From NCBI GenBank assembly GCA_947090365.1, contig CAMUNT010000009.1:1-29531 (forward strand): DNA of 29,531 nt, in the 5' to 3' direction. Positions 7,853 to 15,946 of this stretch are shown here, piece after piece (positions within the stretch are counted from its first letter, which is position 1; each line of letters opens with the position of its first letter). Under the pieces are notes generated by a model. It was not told the DNA's origin. It was given only the letters and a program-made list of their open reading frames with translations, and did not search any database. This DNA is from an uncultured Clostridia bacterium. GTDB lineage: Bacteria; Bacillota; Clostridia; Christensenellales; Borkfalkiaceae. The position numbers and the translations under genes were made by a program.

Positions 7853-9010
7853 ATGAAAAAAATTATATCGATTTTATGTTCCCTAGGTTTAATAGGTTGC
7901 TATACGGCAACGTCCGGTTTTGAAATAGATAATTCTGACAAAAATTTTGTTGTAGGCTGCAAGTCTGCATATTTAATGGACAGCATTTCCGGTGAATGCA
8001 TTTATAAGCAAAACGAATGTGAACGCATGCCCATTGCAAGTATGTGTAAGGTTATGACGTTAACTTTGGTTTTAGATGCAGTTGACAACGGTAAACTTTC
8101 GCTTGACGAAATGGTAATCGTAAGTGATAACGCGTCTGGGATGGGCGGTTCGCAGGTGTTTTTGGCAAGCGGTTGCAAGTATTCGGTAGATCAGCTGATA
8201 AAAAGTATAGTCGTGTGCTCTGCAAACGACAGCTGTGTCGCACTTTCGGAAACCGTTGCGGGTAGCGAGGACAGTTTCGTTGCATCAATGAACAAAAAGG
8301 CGGTAGAGCTCGGCTGTAACGATACCTTATTCGCAAACTGTACCGGCTTACCTAAGCCGACACAGTATTCATGTGCAAAAGACGTTGCGATAATGTTCCG
8401 TAACCTCCTCAACTATGAAAACTATTTCAATTACAGCAAGGTTTGGCTTGAAGACTTTGTTCATCCGGACAACCGTGTTACTTCAATGACGAATACCAAC
8501 AAATTATTGAAAAAATACAAATTGTGCGACGGCGGTAAGACCGGTTTTACGAACGAAGCAGGCTTCTGTTTTACTGCAACTGCAAAGAAAGATAATTTAA
8601 GGCTTATATCTGCAGTTTTGGGCGCGGACAGCAGTAATCACAGGTTTAATTCAACCGTCAATATGTTCAATTACGGTTTTGCAAATTATAAAAATAAGAT
8701 TATCCTGGATAAAGACGTACCGCTGAACAATGAATTTGCGGTTTCCGGAGGTAAAAAGCAAAGCTTTGAGGTTTATCCCGAGAAAAACTGCTATGTGTTT
8801 ACCAAAAACGGCGTGGAGCCTGAAATTTCATACAACGTTATTTCAAATTCCGTTAAAGCGCCGATAATTAAAGGTCAAAACGTGGGAGTCATCGAAATAT
8901 ATAAAGACGGCATTTTATATGAAACAGTGAACGCAGTTTCGGCCGAGGACGTTAAAAAAGCAGGCTTCGGCGATAATTTCAAAAATATTTCAGGTAACTG
9001 GGCAATTTAA
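7853..9010 (+). CDS. D-alanyl-D-alanine carboxypeptidase (DacF/PBP5 family), possible lipoprotein
   Basis: A serine-type DD-carboxypeptidase (peptidase S11) that trims the terminal D-Ala from peptidoglycan stem peptides outside the membrane. The active-site set is complete: SMCK (63-66, usually SMTK), SAN (123-125) and KTG (229-231). The C-terminal beta-rich domain is about 280-370. The N-terminus has a signal peptide with a lipobox-like LIGC (C16), so it may be lipid-anchored. It is unusually rich in cysteine for an exported protein (15 in all). The forespore-type promoter makes it a good DacF counterpart for spore cortex or germ cell wall, although a second family member follows gerW at 12923. 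It is followed by a terminator, so it is probably transcribed alone. No Shine-Dalgarno is visible. Confidence 0.9.
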   Translation: MKKIISILCSLGLIGCYTATSGFEIDNSDKNFVVGCKSAYLMDSISGECIYKQNECERMPIASMCKVMTLTLVLDAVDNGKLSLDEMVIVSDNASGMGGSQVFLASGCKYSVDQLIKSIVVCSANDSCVALSETVAGSEDSFVASMNKKAVELGCNDTLFANCTGLPKPTQYSCAKDVAIMFRNLLNYENYFNYSKVWLEDFVHPDNRVTSMTNTNKLLKKYKLCDGGKTGFTNEAGFCFTATAKKDNLRLISAVLGADSSNHRFNSTVNMFNYGFANYKNKIILDKDVPLNNEFAVSGGKKQSFEVYPEKNCYVFTKNGVEPEISYNVISNSVKAPIIKGQNVGVIEIYKDGILYETVNAVSAEDVKKAGFGDNFKNISGNWAI

Positions 9011-9028
9011 AATTATTAATTTGAGTAC

Positions 9029-9060
9029 GGCATCCGCAATGCGGATGCCCAAATTTATTT
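9029..9060 (+). terminator. Terminator between the carboxypeptidase gene and lysA
   Basis: A perfect 9-bp GC-rich stem (9029-9037 with 9041-9049) around an AAT loop, then a short A/T stretch. The T tract is weak (AAATTTATTT) but the hairpin is clear. Confidence 0.7.
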
Positions 9061-9087
9061 GACTAATTTATGCGGTTTTGATAAAAT
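9059..9087 (+). promoter_or_regulatory. Sigma-A promoter of lysA-scpA-scpB
   Basis: TTGACT (9059-9064), a 17-nt spacer, and TAAAAT (9082-9087). The predicted start near 9094 leaves a leader of about 20 nt carrying a clear GGAGA ribosome site (9105-9109) before ATG 9115. Confidence 0.75.
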
Positions 9088-9114
9088 GACTGTATACGTT
9101 TTACGGAGACCGCA

Positions 9115-10452
9115 ATGAACGAAAGAGAAACTCTCAACATAAACGGAAAAGGCCACCTGGAAATAGGCGGAGCTGACACCGTTGATATTGCAAAGCAGTA
9201 CGGCACTCCCGTATACGTTTTTGATGAAAAACATATCCGCAATATGATGCGCGTATACAGAGACATCATTAACGAAAAATATTGCGGAAACGGTCTGGTT
9301 CTGTACGCATCCAAAGCGTTTTCGTGCAAAGCAATATATAAAATCGCCGAACAGGAAAATATAGGGGTGGACGTAGTTTCCGGCGGTGAACTGTATACGG
9401 CGCTTTCCGCGGGTTTTAATCCGGATAAAATTTATCTCCACGGTAACAATAAGCTTATCGGCGAACTTGAATTTGCGCTTGATAGCAGAATTGGCGCTAT
9501 CGTCGTAGACTCGCTCCGGGAAGCGGATATACTGGACAAGCTTGCCGCCGAACGCAATATAAAGCAAGACGTTCTGATTAGAGTAAACCCGGGAGTTGAA
9601 GCGCATACGCACGAATTTATTCAAACTGCAAGAACTGACAGTAAATTCGGATTTTCCGTTTATGACGGAACTGCCGAAAATATGGTGAATCACCTGTTAA
9701 ATAAAGGAAACCTTTGCCTTAAAGGATTTCACTGTCACATCGGTTCTCAGATATTTGAAAAACAGTCTTTCGTACTTGCAACGGAAAAAATGATTTCGTT
9801 TATGGCTGATATAAAAGAAAAGTTCGGCTATGAAGCAGACGTTTTAAACTTAGGCGGGGGCTTCGGTATATGGTATAACGATGAAGATCCGAAGCTTAAA
9901 CTAAACGATTACCGTAAATATGTGAATAGTATAATAGACGTTCTGAACGAAAACACCGAAAAGCTGAGCCTTAAAAAGCCGTTTTTGATAATCGAACCGG
10001 GGCGCTCAATTATCGGTGAAGCGGGGATAACGTTATATACGGTTGGCGCTATCAAGGAAGTTCAGGGAATTAAAAAATACGTTGCCGTAGACGGCGGTAT
10101 GTTTGAAAACCCCAGATATGCACTCTATCAGTCGAAGTATACGGCTATTTTGGCAAACAGAGCCGACGAAGAATGTAACGATAAAGTCACTATTGCCGGA
10201 AAATGCTGTGAGAGCGGAGATATTATAGCCAAGGACGTCAATTTGCCTGTTGCGCACAGCGGAGATATTCTTGCTGTCCTGTCAACGGGTGCTTACAATT
10301 ATTCGATGGCAAGCAACTACAACCGAAACTTTGTTCCGCCCGCAATTTTAGTTAATGAAGGCAAGGCCGATTATATAATTAAACCGCAAACTTACAAGGA
10401 TATCGTAAGAAACGACGAAATTCCCGAAAGATTAAACGGTAAACAGGACTAA
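9115..10452 (+). CDS. lysA: Diaminopimelate decarboxylase
   Basis: A PLP-dependent fold-type III enzyme that converts meso-diaminopimelate to L-lysine, the last step of lysine synthesis. The PLP lysine is K67 in YASKAF. Other landmarks are HCHIGSQI (206-213), the phosphate-binding GGGFG (247-251), EPGRS (294-298) and the C-terminal catalytic CESGD (365-369) contributed to the partner subunit. At 445 residues it is normal to slightly long. GGAGA lies just upstream, and the gene has a good sigma-A promoter and a separate terminator before it. scpA begins 23 nt after the stop, so lysA probably leads a lysA-scpA-scpB unit. Confidence 0.96.
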   Translation: MNERETLNINGKGHLEIGGADTVDIAKQYGTPVYVFDEKHIRNMMRVYRDIINEKYCGNGLVLYASKAFSCKAIYKIAEQENIGVDVVSGGELYTALSAGFNPDKIYLHGNNKLIGELEFALDSRIGAIVVDSLREADILDKLAAERNIKQDVLIRVNPGVEAHTHEFIQTARTDSKFGFSVYDGTAENMVNHLLNKGNLCLKGFHCHIGSQIFEKQSFVLATEKMISFMADIKEKFGYEADVLNLGGGFGIWYNDEDPKLKLNDYRKYVNSIIDVLNENTEKLSLKKPFLIIEPGRSIIGEAGITLYTVGAIKEVQGIKKYVAVDGGMFENPRYALYQSKYTAILANRADEECNDKVTIAGKCCESGDIIAKDVNLPVAHSGDILAVLSTGAYNYSMASNYNRNFVPPAILVNEGKADYIIKPQTYKDIVRNDEIPERLNGKQD

Positions 10453-10475
10453 TTACAATCACGGATTATAAATTT

Positions 10476-11288
10476 ATGGCTAATAATTTGGAAAATTTTG
10501 AATCGGTAGTAGATTATAACACTGTCCTTGACGACTTCGAAGGACCGCTTGATCTGTTACTGCATCTGATAAATATTGCTCAAATACGGATAGAAGACGT
10601 TTTCGTATCAAAGGTTACAGAACAGTTTTTGGACTACATAGAGTTTATGAAAACTCAGCCTAACCGTGACGTAGATAAGGAAAGCGAATATCTTGCTCTT
10701 GCCGCTCAGATTATTTATATAAAATCTAAAAGTTTAGTTCCCGTCGTTGAAGTGGCGGGCGAAGAAATGGGCGGAGCGGAAGAAGAGAAGAAAGCCCTTA
10801 TCGAACAGTTGAAGCAAAGAGAATACGAGCTGATAAAAGGCGAAACCCCTAAACTTAAAGACCTTGAAACGATTGGATATTACTTTAAAGAGCCTGAATC
10901 GGATTTCAGCAAAATAAAAGTAGTTTATAAGGATTTCAACATAAATGCACTTTTAGAAGCGTTTGCAAACTTAATGCTCAGAAATGAGAGTATGCACCGT
11001 GAAAAGGAAAACATCAAAGAAATTCCGAAGGACGTTCATACGGTTGAAGAAAAAGTTATGCTTATAAGAGAACGCCTTATCGAAAAGAAAGAAATCGTAT
11101 TCGACAGTCTGTTCGTTACGTATTCCAGAAATGAAATTATTACAACGTTTCAGGCGCTTTTGGAGATGCTTAAACATCAGTATATAATGGTTGAGCAGGA
11201 ACGCTCATTCGGAACGATAAATATTAAACTCAATCCCGATTGGGATATAAAGGAAGTTTCAAGTGGAGAATTTGACGAATATAATTGA
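10476..11288 (+). CDS. scpA: Segregation and condensation protein A
   Basis: The kleisin subunit of the bacterial SMC-ScpA-ScpB condensin, needed for chromosome organisation and segregation. The N-terminal DDFEGPLDLLLHLI (18-31) with AQIRIEDV is the kleisin signature that binds the SMC neck. The charged linker and C-terminal winged helix (VTYSRNEIITTFQALLEMLK) also fit. Length 270 is typical. It overlaps scpB by 26 nt, which favours balanced production of the two partners. The ribosome site is weak (CGGA about 11 nt upstream of the ATG). Confidence 0.95.
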   Translation: MANNLENFESVVDYNTVLDDFEGPLDLLLHLINIAQIRIEDVFVSKVTEQFLDYIEFMKTQPNRDVDKESEYLALAAQIIYIKSKSLVPVVEVAGEEMGGAEEEKKALIEQLKQREYELIKGETPKLKDLETIGYYFKEPESDFSKIKVVYKDFNINALLEAFANLMLRNESMHREKENIKEIPKDVHTVEEKVMLIRERLIEKKEIVFDSLFVTYSRNEIITTFQALLEMLKHQYIMVEQERSFGTINIKLNPDWDIKEVSSGEFDEYN

Positions 11289-11964
11289 AGCAATAGTTTT
11301 TGCATCGGGCGAAGCCGTTCCCGTTAAGTTTATTGTTGAAAAGCTTGACTGCACTGTAAAAGAGGTCAATGCAAGTGTCAGCGAACTCAGAGAAAAATAC
11401 AATGAAGAAAGCGGTATTCACCTTTTAACCTTTAACGGGAAATTGCAGTTTGCAACAAATCCGAAATATAAAAACGAAGTATCCGCCGTAATTACGCCTA
11501 TAAAGGAGAAGGAGTTTACCAAAACTATTTTGGAATGCGCTGCATTAATTGCATATAAACAGCCCATAACTAAACCCGAGCTTGAAGATATCAGGCAGGT
11601 AAGCTGTGACTATGCAATACATACCCTTTTAGAACTTGAAATGATAGTCCCCTGCGGCAGAAAAGACGCCGTCGGTAAACCTATTATGTATGCAACCACC
11701 GACAATTTCCTTAAACGCTTTAAGCTTAATTCAATTGACGAACTCCCCGATTATGACGAATTGATGGCACAGATTGCGGAACTGAATAATTCGTTGTTAG
11801 CTAATGACGGCGAAGACGCCAGCTATTTGTATCATAGAGAAGAGTATACGGAAGAATCAGGCGATGGCGGCGTACCTGAAAAAGAAGCCGAAACCGTTAC
11901 CGAAGACGGCTATGAAATTCCTGATTTTATTAATGATGACGACGATGTTATCAAAATTGATTAA
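11263..11964 (+). CDS. scpB: Segregation and condensation protein B
   Basis: The partner that dimerises and binds ScpA in the SMC condensin. The first 175 residues hold the two winged-helix domains (IIEAIVFASGEAVPV at 7-21; ALIAYKQPITKPELEDIR in the second). Residues about 185-233 form a strongly acidic, probably disordered tail ending DDDDVIKID, longer than in many homologues. The start is GTG at 11263, supported by AAGGAAG about 8 nt upstream inside scpA. Other frames of the overlap make no alternative protein. It ends the lysA-scpA-scpB unit and is followed by a terminator. Confidence 0.94.
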   Translation: MENLTNIIEAIVFASGEAVPVKFIVEKLDCTVKEVNASVSELREKYNEESGIHLLTFNGKLQFATNPKYKNEVSAVITPIKEKEFTKTILECAALIAYKQPITKPELEDIRQVSCDYAIHTLLELEMIVPCGRKDAVGKPIMYATTDNFLKRFKLNSIDELPDYDELMAQIAELNNSLLANDGEDASYLYHREEYTEESGDGGVPEKEAETVTEDGYEIPDFINDDDDVIKID

Positions 11965-11980
11965 TTTATAGTATAATTAA

Positions 11981-12010
11981 AAAAGAGTGCTTCGGCGCTC
12001 TTTTATTTTT
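11981..12010 (+). terminator. Terminator after scpB
   Basis: A 10-bp stem (11981-11990 with 11995-12004, one G-U) closed by a stable TTCG tetraloop and followed by a T-rich tail. The GTATA -35 element of the next promoter begins at 12011. Confidence 0.85.
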
Positions 12011-12039
12011 GTATATTTTACTTTGGTTTACAAATAATA
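12011..12039 (+). promoter_or_regulatory. Probable forespore (sigma F/G) promoter of DUF2953-gerW-dacF
   Basis: GTATA (12011-12015), a 17-nt spacer, and AATAATA (12033-12039), one mismatch from the sigma G -10 consensus. It shares its -35 and spacer with the promoters before spoIVB and the first carboxypeptidase. Forespore expression fits the known sigma F/G control of B. subtilis ytfJ. Confidence 0.5.
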
Positions 12040-12056
12040 GTAATGTGAAGGAAGCA

Positions 12057-12572
12057 ATGATCTATATTGCGGCGGTAGGATTTTTGATATCCGTTTTTCC
12101 TATACACGTTTTCAATTATATTTATATAAATACAGAGGAAAAGTACGCCAGCATTAATGTTACAATTTTCAGATATATAAAAATTTTTAACATTAATACC
12201 GTTAAGAATAAGCCGAACGAAATGCAGATAAACGGTAAAAGTAAAAAAATAAGTTTCGATATGCTGAAACTTAATTTTTACAGAATTTTTAATAAACTAT
12301 GCATTCATAAAGTAGTTCAGCTGACGGATTTCGGCGTAAAAAAAGAAAGTAATGCTTATATTGCTCTTGCTCAGCACGGAATTACGACGGCGTTATATAA
12401 GTTTTTACAAGTAAACGGAAACACAGTAAAATTACGAAATTACACAGTTTTAAATGAAGAACATTCGGAAATCAGATATTATGCTAAGGCAGTAACGATA
12501 ATAAATTTATTAGTCGTAGCAAAAATTATTTTAATAACTTTAATGGAGAAATTAAATGAACTCAAAAATTAA
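12057..12572 (+). CDS. DUF2953 family protein (YtfI-like)
   Basis: A 171-residue protein of unknown biochemical role. It has one N-terminal membrane segment (MIYIAAVGFLISVFPIHVF), a soluble lysine-rich middle, the stretch GVKKESNAYIALAQHGITTALYKFL typical of DUF2953, and a hydrophobic C-terminus. The assignment rests largely on position: DUF2953 commonly sits between scpB and gerW in sporulating Firmicutes. ATG 12057 has AAGGA 4 nt upstream. A GTG at 12045 in the same frame is an alternative and would be almost leaderless relative to the forespore promoter. The TTG at 12009 lies upstream of the predicted transcript start. It overlaps gerW by 17 nt. Confidence 0.65.
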   Translation: MIYIAAVGFLISVFPIHVFNYIYINTEEKYASINVTIFRYIKIFNINTVKNKPNEMQINGKSKKISFDMLKLNFYRIFNKLCIHKVVQLTDFGVKKESNAYIALAQHGITTALYKFLQVNGNTVKLRNYTVLNEEHSEIRYYAKAVTIINLLVVAKIILITLMEKLNELKN

Positions 12573-12930
12573 AAAGAACAGAGAAAAAGATTTCAGTCAG
12601 CCCGCTTTATCTATCGATAAAGTAGCAGATGCAAATACGGTTATAGGTAAATCTATTATAACGGTGAGCGGTTCGGAAGTAATTCCTCTTTCGTCTGTTA
12701 CCGTCGTTAATTTAAGCGGAGGAGGAGAATACGGCGATATTAAAACGTTTAAAGAGTCAGACGGGTTTAAACTTGCCGGCGGTAACGGTACGGTGATTAC
12801 CGTTAAGCCTAAAGGCTTTCTTGTAGACGACGGCAAGGGATGCAGATTGCTTAAAATGGAAGAGGGGGCAATCGATACACTTATCGACAAGACGGGTGAA
12901 TTGGTTAATAAGTTATCAGACAATGCGTAA
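12556..12930 (+). CDS. GerW family sporulation protein (YtfJ)
   Basis: A 124-residue protein of the YtfJ/GerW family, made in the forespore in B. subtilis and linked to spore germination; its molecular role is not settled. Recognisable features are VIGKSIITVSGSEVIPLSSVTVVNLSGGGEYG in spirit (residues 29-60), a glycine-rich GGNGTVITVKPKGFLV segment (75-90), and a C-terminal helix ending DKTGELVNKL. GGAGA lies 6 nt before the ATG, inside the end of the DUF2953 gene. Its last 8 nt overlap the start of the next carboxypeptidase. The DUF2953-gerW-dacF-rluB order is typical of Clostridia. Confidence 0.85.
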   Translation: MNSKIKKNREKDFSQPALSIDKVADANTVIGKSIITVSGSEVIPLSSVTVVNLSGGGEYGDIKTFKESDGFKLAGGNGTVITVKPKGFLVDDGKGCRLLKMEEGAIDTLIDKTGELVNKLSDNA

Positions 12931-13909
12931 AATTCTTATACCTTTACTGAGTTTTGCAATCGTGCTTTCCGGTATAAATTTTTTATCCAACAGTAAAAAA
13001 GGATATGCAAGCGCACAAGCCGAAATAGCAATGGAGCTTTCAACTGGAACAATACTGACAGAAGGCAATGCCCACGCACGTCTTCCTATGGCAAGCACGA
13101 CTAAAATTCTTACGGCAATAATAATTATCGAAGACTGCAATCTTGACGAAGAAATTACAGTACCGGACGAAGCTGTGGGAGTGGAAGGTTCCAGCATATA
13201 TCTTAAAAAAGACGAGAAAATCGATATAAGAGATTTGCTGTACGGACTTATGCTTCGTTCGGGAAACGACAGTGCAACAACACTCGCAATACACCACAGC
13301 GGAAGCATAGAAAAATTTGCCGAAGTTATGAACGAACGCGCTAAAATAATGGGTGCGGAGCATTCTCATTTCAAAAATCCGAGCGGTTTACCTGACGACG
13401 AGCATTATACAACGGCGTATGATCTTTGTACGATAGCTTGTTATGCGATGAAAAACGATATTTTCAAAGAAATCGTTTCCACAAAAAATTACACCGGAAA
13501 ATACAAAAGTTTTGTAAATAAAAATAAAATACTTTATAAATATAATAGCGCAAACGGAGTTAAAACAGGCTACACGTTAAAGGCTGGCAGATGTCTTGTA
13601 TCCTCAGCCGAACAAAACGGTATGGACGTAGTATGTGTGGTGCTCAACTGCCCCGATATGTATGAACGTAGTATTGCGATTTTCGAAAACTGCTTCAATA
13701 AATTTAAACTTATCAGATTAAAAGCAGATAAAGTATTTGATTTTAATAATAGGCTTTGCAGATTGAAGAATGACGAAAGTTTCGTGATTGAGAATACGGA
13801 TAAAATTTCTTACCGTATCGAACCAGTCGAAAACTGTGAAGAAATTGCCCAACTTCTCATTTACAATGAAAATAAGTTGATTTTTACGGGAAAATTATAT
13901 AGTATATAG
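12923..13909 (+). CDS. D-alanyl-D-alanine carboxypeptidase (DacF/DacB family)
   Basis: A second S11 DD-carboxypeptidase, 328 residues from ATG 12923. It has a cleavable signal peptide (hydrophobic 4-20, a possible cleavage site around ASA-Q at 29-32). The complete active site is STTK (58-61), SGN (113-115) and KTG (214-216). It lacks most of the extra C-terminal domain, being shorter than the first copy. The start overlaps the gerW stop by 8 nt, so expression should follow the forespore promoter at 12011. A GTG at 12896 would add nine residues before the signal peptide and is less likely. A role in spore cortex modification is inferred from the operon. Confidence 0.92.
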   Translation: MRKILIPLLSFAIVLSGINFLSNSKKGYASAQAEIAMELSTGTILTEGNAHARLPMASTTKILTAIIIIEDCNLDEEITVPDEAVGVEGSSIYLKKDEKIDIRDLLYGLMLRSGNDSATTLAIHHSGSIEKFAEVMNERAKIMGAEHSHFKNPSGLPDDEHYTTAYDLCTIACYAMKNDIFKEIVSTKNYTGKYKSFVNKNKILYKYNSANGVKTGYTLKAGRCLVSSAEQNGMDVVCVVLNCPDMYERSIAIFENCFNKFKLIRLKADKVFDFNNRLCRLKNDESFVIENTDKISYRIEPVENCEEIAQLLIYNENKLIFTGKLYSI

Positions 13910-13933
13910 TTAATAAACTTTAACGGACTATAT

Positions 13934-14632
13934 ATGAGAATTAACAAATATCTTGCATCTTCCGGTATTGCATCAAGAAGGGAATGCGACAGGCTTATTC
14001 AAGAAGGAAAAGTAAAAATTAACGGAAAAACCGCTGTTCTGGGAATTGAAGTTAACGACGGCGATGAAGTTTCCGTTGACGGTAAGCTTATCGCGTTGAA
14101 AAAGAACGAGTATTATTTACTGAATAAGCCCAAGGGATATATATGTAGCGTTTCCGATGAAAAGGGCAGAAAAACCGTTCTTGACTTAATGCCCGCAACC
14201 GCGGGGCGTATTTATCCTGTTGGCAGGCTTGATTACGACAGTGAAGGACTTATAATTCTGACTACAGACGGCGAGCTTGCACAGCATCTGACGCATCCGT
14301 CAAACAACGTTCCGAAAACGTATCTTGTAAAGGTAGAGGGAAAGCTGACTGAAACAGACCTAAACCCAATACGCAGCGGTATAGAAATTGACGGCTACGT
14401 TACAAAAAAATGCAAAGCGCATATCGTTGAAACCAATAAAGAGTATACGAAAGCGCATATAACCCTGTTTGAAGGTAAAAACCGTGAAATACGTAAAATG
14501 TTTTCTGCGATAGGCAAAGAAGTTATGCTGTTAAAGCGCATTAAAATAGGCGAATTGTCGCTTCGCGGTTTAAACCGCGGTGAGTACAGAAAGCTTAGCA
14601 AACAAGAAGTAGACTATTTAATGTCAATTTAA
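13934..14632 (+). CDS. Pseudouridine synthase, RsuA/RluB family
   Basis: Isomerises a specific uridine in rRNA; in Firmicutes this position usually holds the RluB-like 23S enzyme. An S4 RNA-binding domain (MRINKYLASSGIASRRECDR, 1-48) precedes the catalytic domain. The motif GRLDYDSEGLIILTTDG (97-113) contains catalytic D100. YLLNKPKG (61-68) and the later GKNREIRKMF are also family hallmarks. Length 232 is normal. It follows the carboxypeptidase by 24 nt with a weak CGGA site and is probably the last gene of the operon. A bidirectional terminator follows. RsuA versus RluB cannot be decided without alignment. Confidence 0.92.
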   Translation: MRINKYLASSGIASRRECDRLIQEGKVKINGKTAVLGIEVNDGDEVSVDGKLIALKKNEYYLLNKPKGYICSVSDEKGRKTVLDLMPATAGRIYPVGRLDYDSEGLIILTTDGELAQHLTHPSNNVPKTYLVKVEGKLTETDLNPIRSGIEIDGYVTKKCKAHIVETNKEYTKAHITLFEGKNREIRKMFSAIGKEVMLLKRIKIGELSLRGLNRGEYRKLSKQEVDYLMSI

Positions 14633-14665
14633 AAAAGTTCCCGGACATCAGTCCGAGAATTTTTT
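14631..14665. terminator. Bidirectional terminator between rluB-like gene and GNAT gene
   Basis: A 9-bp stem with one mismatch (14638-14646 with 14651-14659) and a 4-nt ATCA loop, flanked by six As on the left and six Ts on the right. It can therefore end both converging transcripts. Confidence 0.75.
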
Positions 14666-15302
14666 ATTGCTTTCTATAAAGAATATGCCAGATATCGTTA
14701 CCCGTAAAACCGCACCTACGATACAAAGATTCAGGTCTTGACGGACTGTTTATTTTACCAGAAACGGTAGCAAACTTTGCAATTCCTTTCATTCTATTAA
14801 GCAGATGATTAACAATATAACTTCCATAACCACGACCACGGTATAACGGAAGAACCTGTATCCATTCCAAAATCAGTTCGCCAATATTTCTATCGTAGTC
14901 AGCTATACCGCAACCGACAAATCTTTCAGACGCCTTATCTCTCAGTAGCACCCATAAATCAGGACAGTATACGGGAGATTTAGTAAAGCTCTCAATTTGT
15001 TCATTTGTTACTGACAAATCAGTGTAGCTTGCATTTATTATCGCAACAAATTCCGCAAGTAAATCAGGATTGGCATTAACAATTTCAACATCGTTTAAAT
15101 CAGTTTGACAAATGAATTTTAAATCATGATACAACCTAAAATACGGTTCATCTGAGTAATTTGTAAATTCGTTTACGGTGTAATTATCGTTGTGCACGAT
15201 TTTAACGTTATCGGGCATTATCAGATTTTTTTGCTTCCAATAGGGGATACTTGACGAACTGCATGGTGACTTCAAATATTCCGATAATAACAGTTCTTTC
15301 AT
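14664..15302 (-). CDS. GNAT family N-acetyltransferase
   Basis: A 212-residue putative acetyl-CoA dependent acetyltransferase of unknown substrate. The C-terminal half carries motif A, EWIQVLPLYRGRGYGSYIVN (146-165), with the acetyl-CoA pyrophosphate loop RGRGYG at 155-160. A motif B-like segment around RPESLYRRCGF follows. The N-terminal SEYLKSPCSSSSIPYWK is shared, as I recall, by a Clostridia-typical subgroup of GNAT proteins. The gene starts 5 nt after the lexA stop on the same strand, so it is probably co-transcribed with lexA and may be damage-inducible. No substrate can be inferred. Confidence 0.85.
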   Translation of the reverse strand: MKELLLSEYLKSPCSSSSIPYWKQKNLIMPDNVKIVHNDNYTVNEFTNYSDEPYFRLYHDLKFICQTDLNDVEIVNANPDLLAEFVAIINASYTDLSVTNEQIESFTKSPVYCPDLWVLLRDKASERFVGCGIADYDRNIGELILEWIQVLPLYRGRGYGSYIVNHLLNRMKGIAKFATVSGKINSPSRPESLYRRCGFTGNDIWHILYRKQ

Positions 15303-15307
15303 ATCAG

Positions 15308-15889
15308 CTAAATATTTCTCATTAAGCCGACGACTTTACCTAAAATCTGAACGTCGTCAAATATGATATCCTGCATATCGTCATTTTCTGGGTGAAGTAT
15401 TATTTTACCGTCTCGCTTAAAAAATCTTTTAACGGTCGCGCTGTCGTCAACGAGAGCAACAACGATTTCGCCGTTATAAGCCGTTTCCTGCTTTTTTACG
15501 ACGATTTTATCACCGTCAAACATACCAATATTAATCATCGAATCGCCCTTAACGTTCAGCATAAACAAATCGTCACCGATAAAGAAATTATTAGGTATAG
15601 AATATATACCCTCATAATTTTCGGTAGCAAAAATCGGCTGACCTGCGGCAACCGTACCGATTAGGGGCACGTTAACCACTTTCTGGTTTAAAGACACCGC
15701 TCTGTTTCTGTTATCCGCTTTTTTAATTACTCCGCGGTCAGCAAGCTCGTTAATATACGTAAATACGGTTGCAGTTGATTTTATTCCGCACGCTTTGCAT
15801 ATTTCTCTGACAGTGGGGGAGTAACCGTTTTCTGAAATGAATTTCTGCATAAATTCGAATATCATTTCACTCTTATCTATACGTTTCAT
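15308..15889 (-). CDS. lexA: SOS repressor LexA
   Basis: The SOS regulator, inactivated by RecA-stimulated self-cleavage. The N-terminal winged helix (SPTVREICKACGIKSTATVFTYINEL) is followed by the cleavage site A82-G83 (VAAGQP) and the S24 peptidase dyad S117 (GDSM) and K154 (TVKRF). Length is 193 residues from ATG 15889, the start that fits the family; an upstream ATG at 15910 would overlap the -10 box. The leader has no Shine-Dalgarno. A TTGCTT-17-TATAAT promoter ends 6 nt from the ATG, and a LexA box overlaps the -35, so autoregulation is expected. The GNAT gene follows directly. Confidence 0.95.
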   Translation of the reverse strand: MKRIDKSEMIFEFMQKFISENGYSPTVREICKACGIKSTATVFTYINELADRGVIKKADNRNRAVSLNQKVVNVPLIGTVAAGQPIFATENYEGIYSIPNNFFIGDDLFMLNVKGDSMINIGMFDGDKIVVKKQETAYNGEIVVALVDDSATVKRFFKRDGKIILHPENDDMQDIIFDDVQILGKVVGLMRNI

Positions 15890-15895
15890 AAATTT

Positions 15896-15924
15896 ATTAT
15901 AACATATCAATTATATAAAAGCAA
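15896..15924 (-). promoter_or_regulatory. Promoter of lexA
   Basis: On the - strand, TTGCTT (15924-15919), a 17-nt spacer and a perfect TATAAT (15901-15896). Six bases separate the -10 from the lexA ATG, predicting a transcript that starts at the A of the start codon. Confidence 0.75.
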
Positions 15925-15935
15925 ACATTTGTTCC
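15922..15935. promoter_or_regulatory. LexA box (SOS operator)
   Basis: CAAACATTTGTTCC matches the Gram-positive consensus CGAACRNRYGTTYG well (11 of 14 against CGAACATATGTTCG). It overlaps the lexA -35 box and lies 11 nt from the -35 of the divergent Cys-rich gene. Confidence 0.8.
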
Positions 15936-15946
15936 TAATTTTTTAC

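Noticed and set aside
9055..9693. 212-codon - strand open frame over lysA
   Set aside because: It is the antisense shadow of lysA, and it would run through the lysA promoter and ribosome site.
12009..12056. TTG start for the DUF2953 protein
   Set aside because: It lies in the terminator tail and upstream of the predicted transcript start; ATG 12057 has AAGGA.
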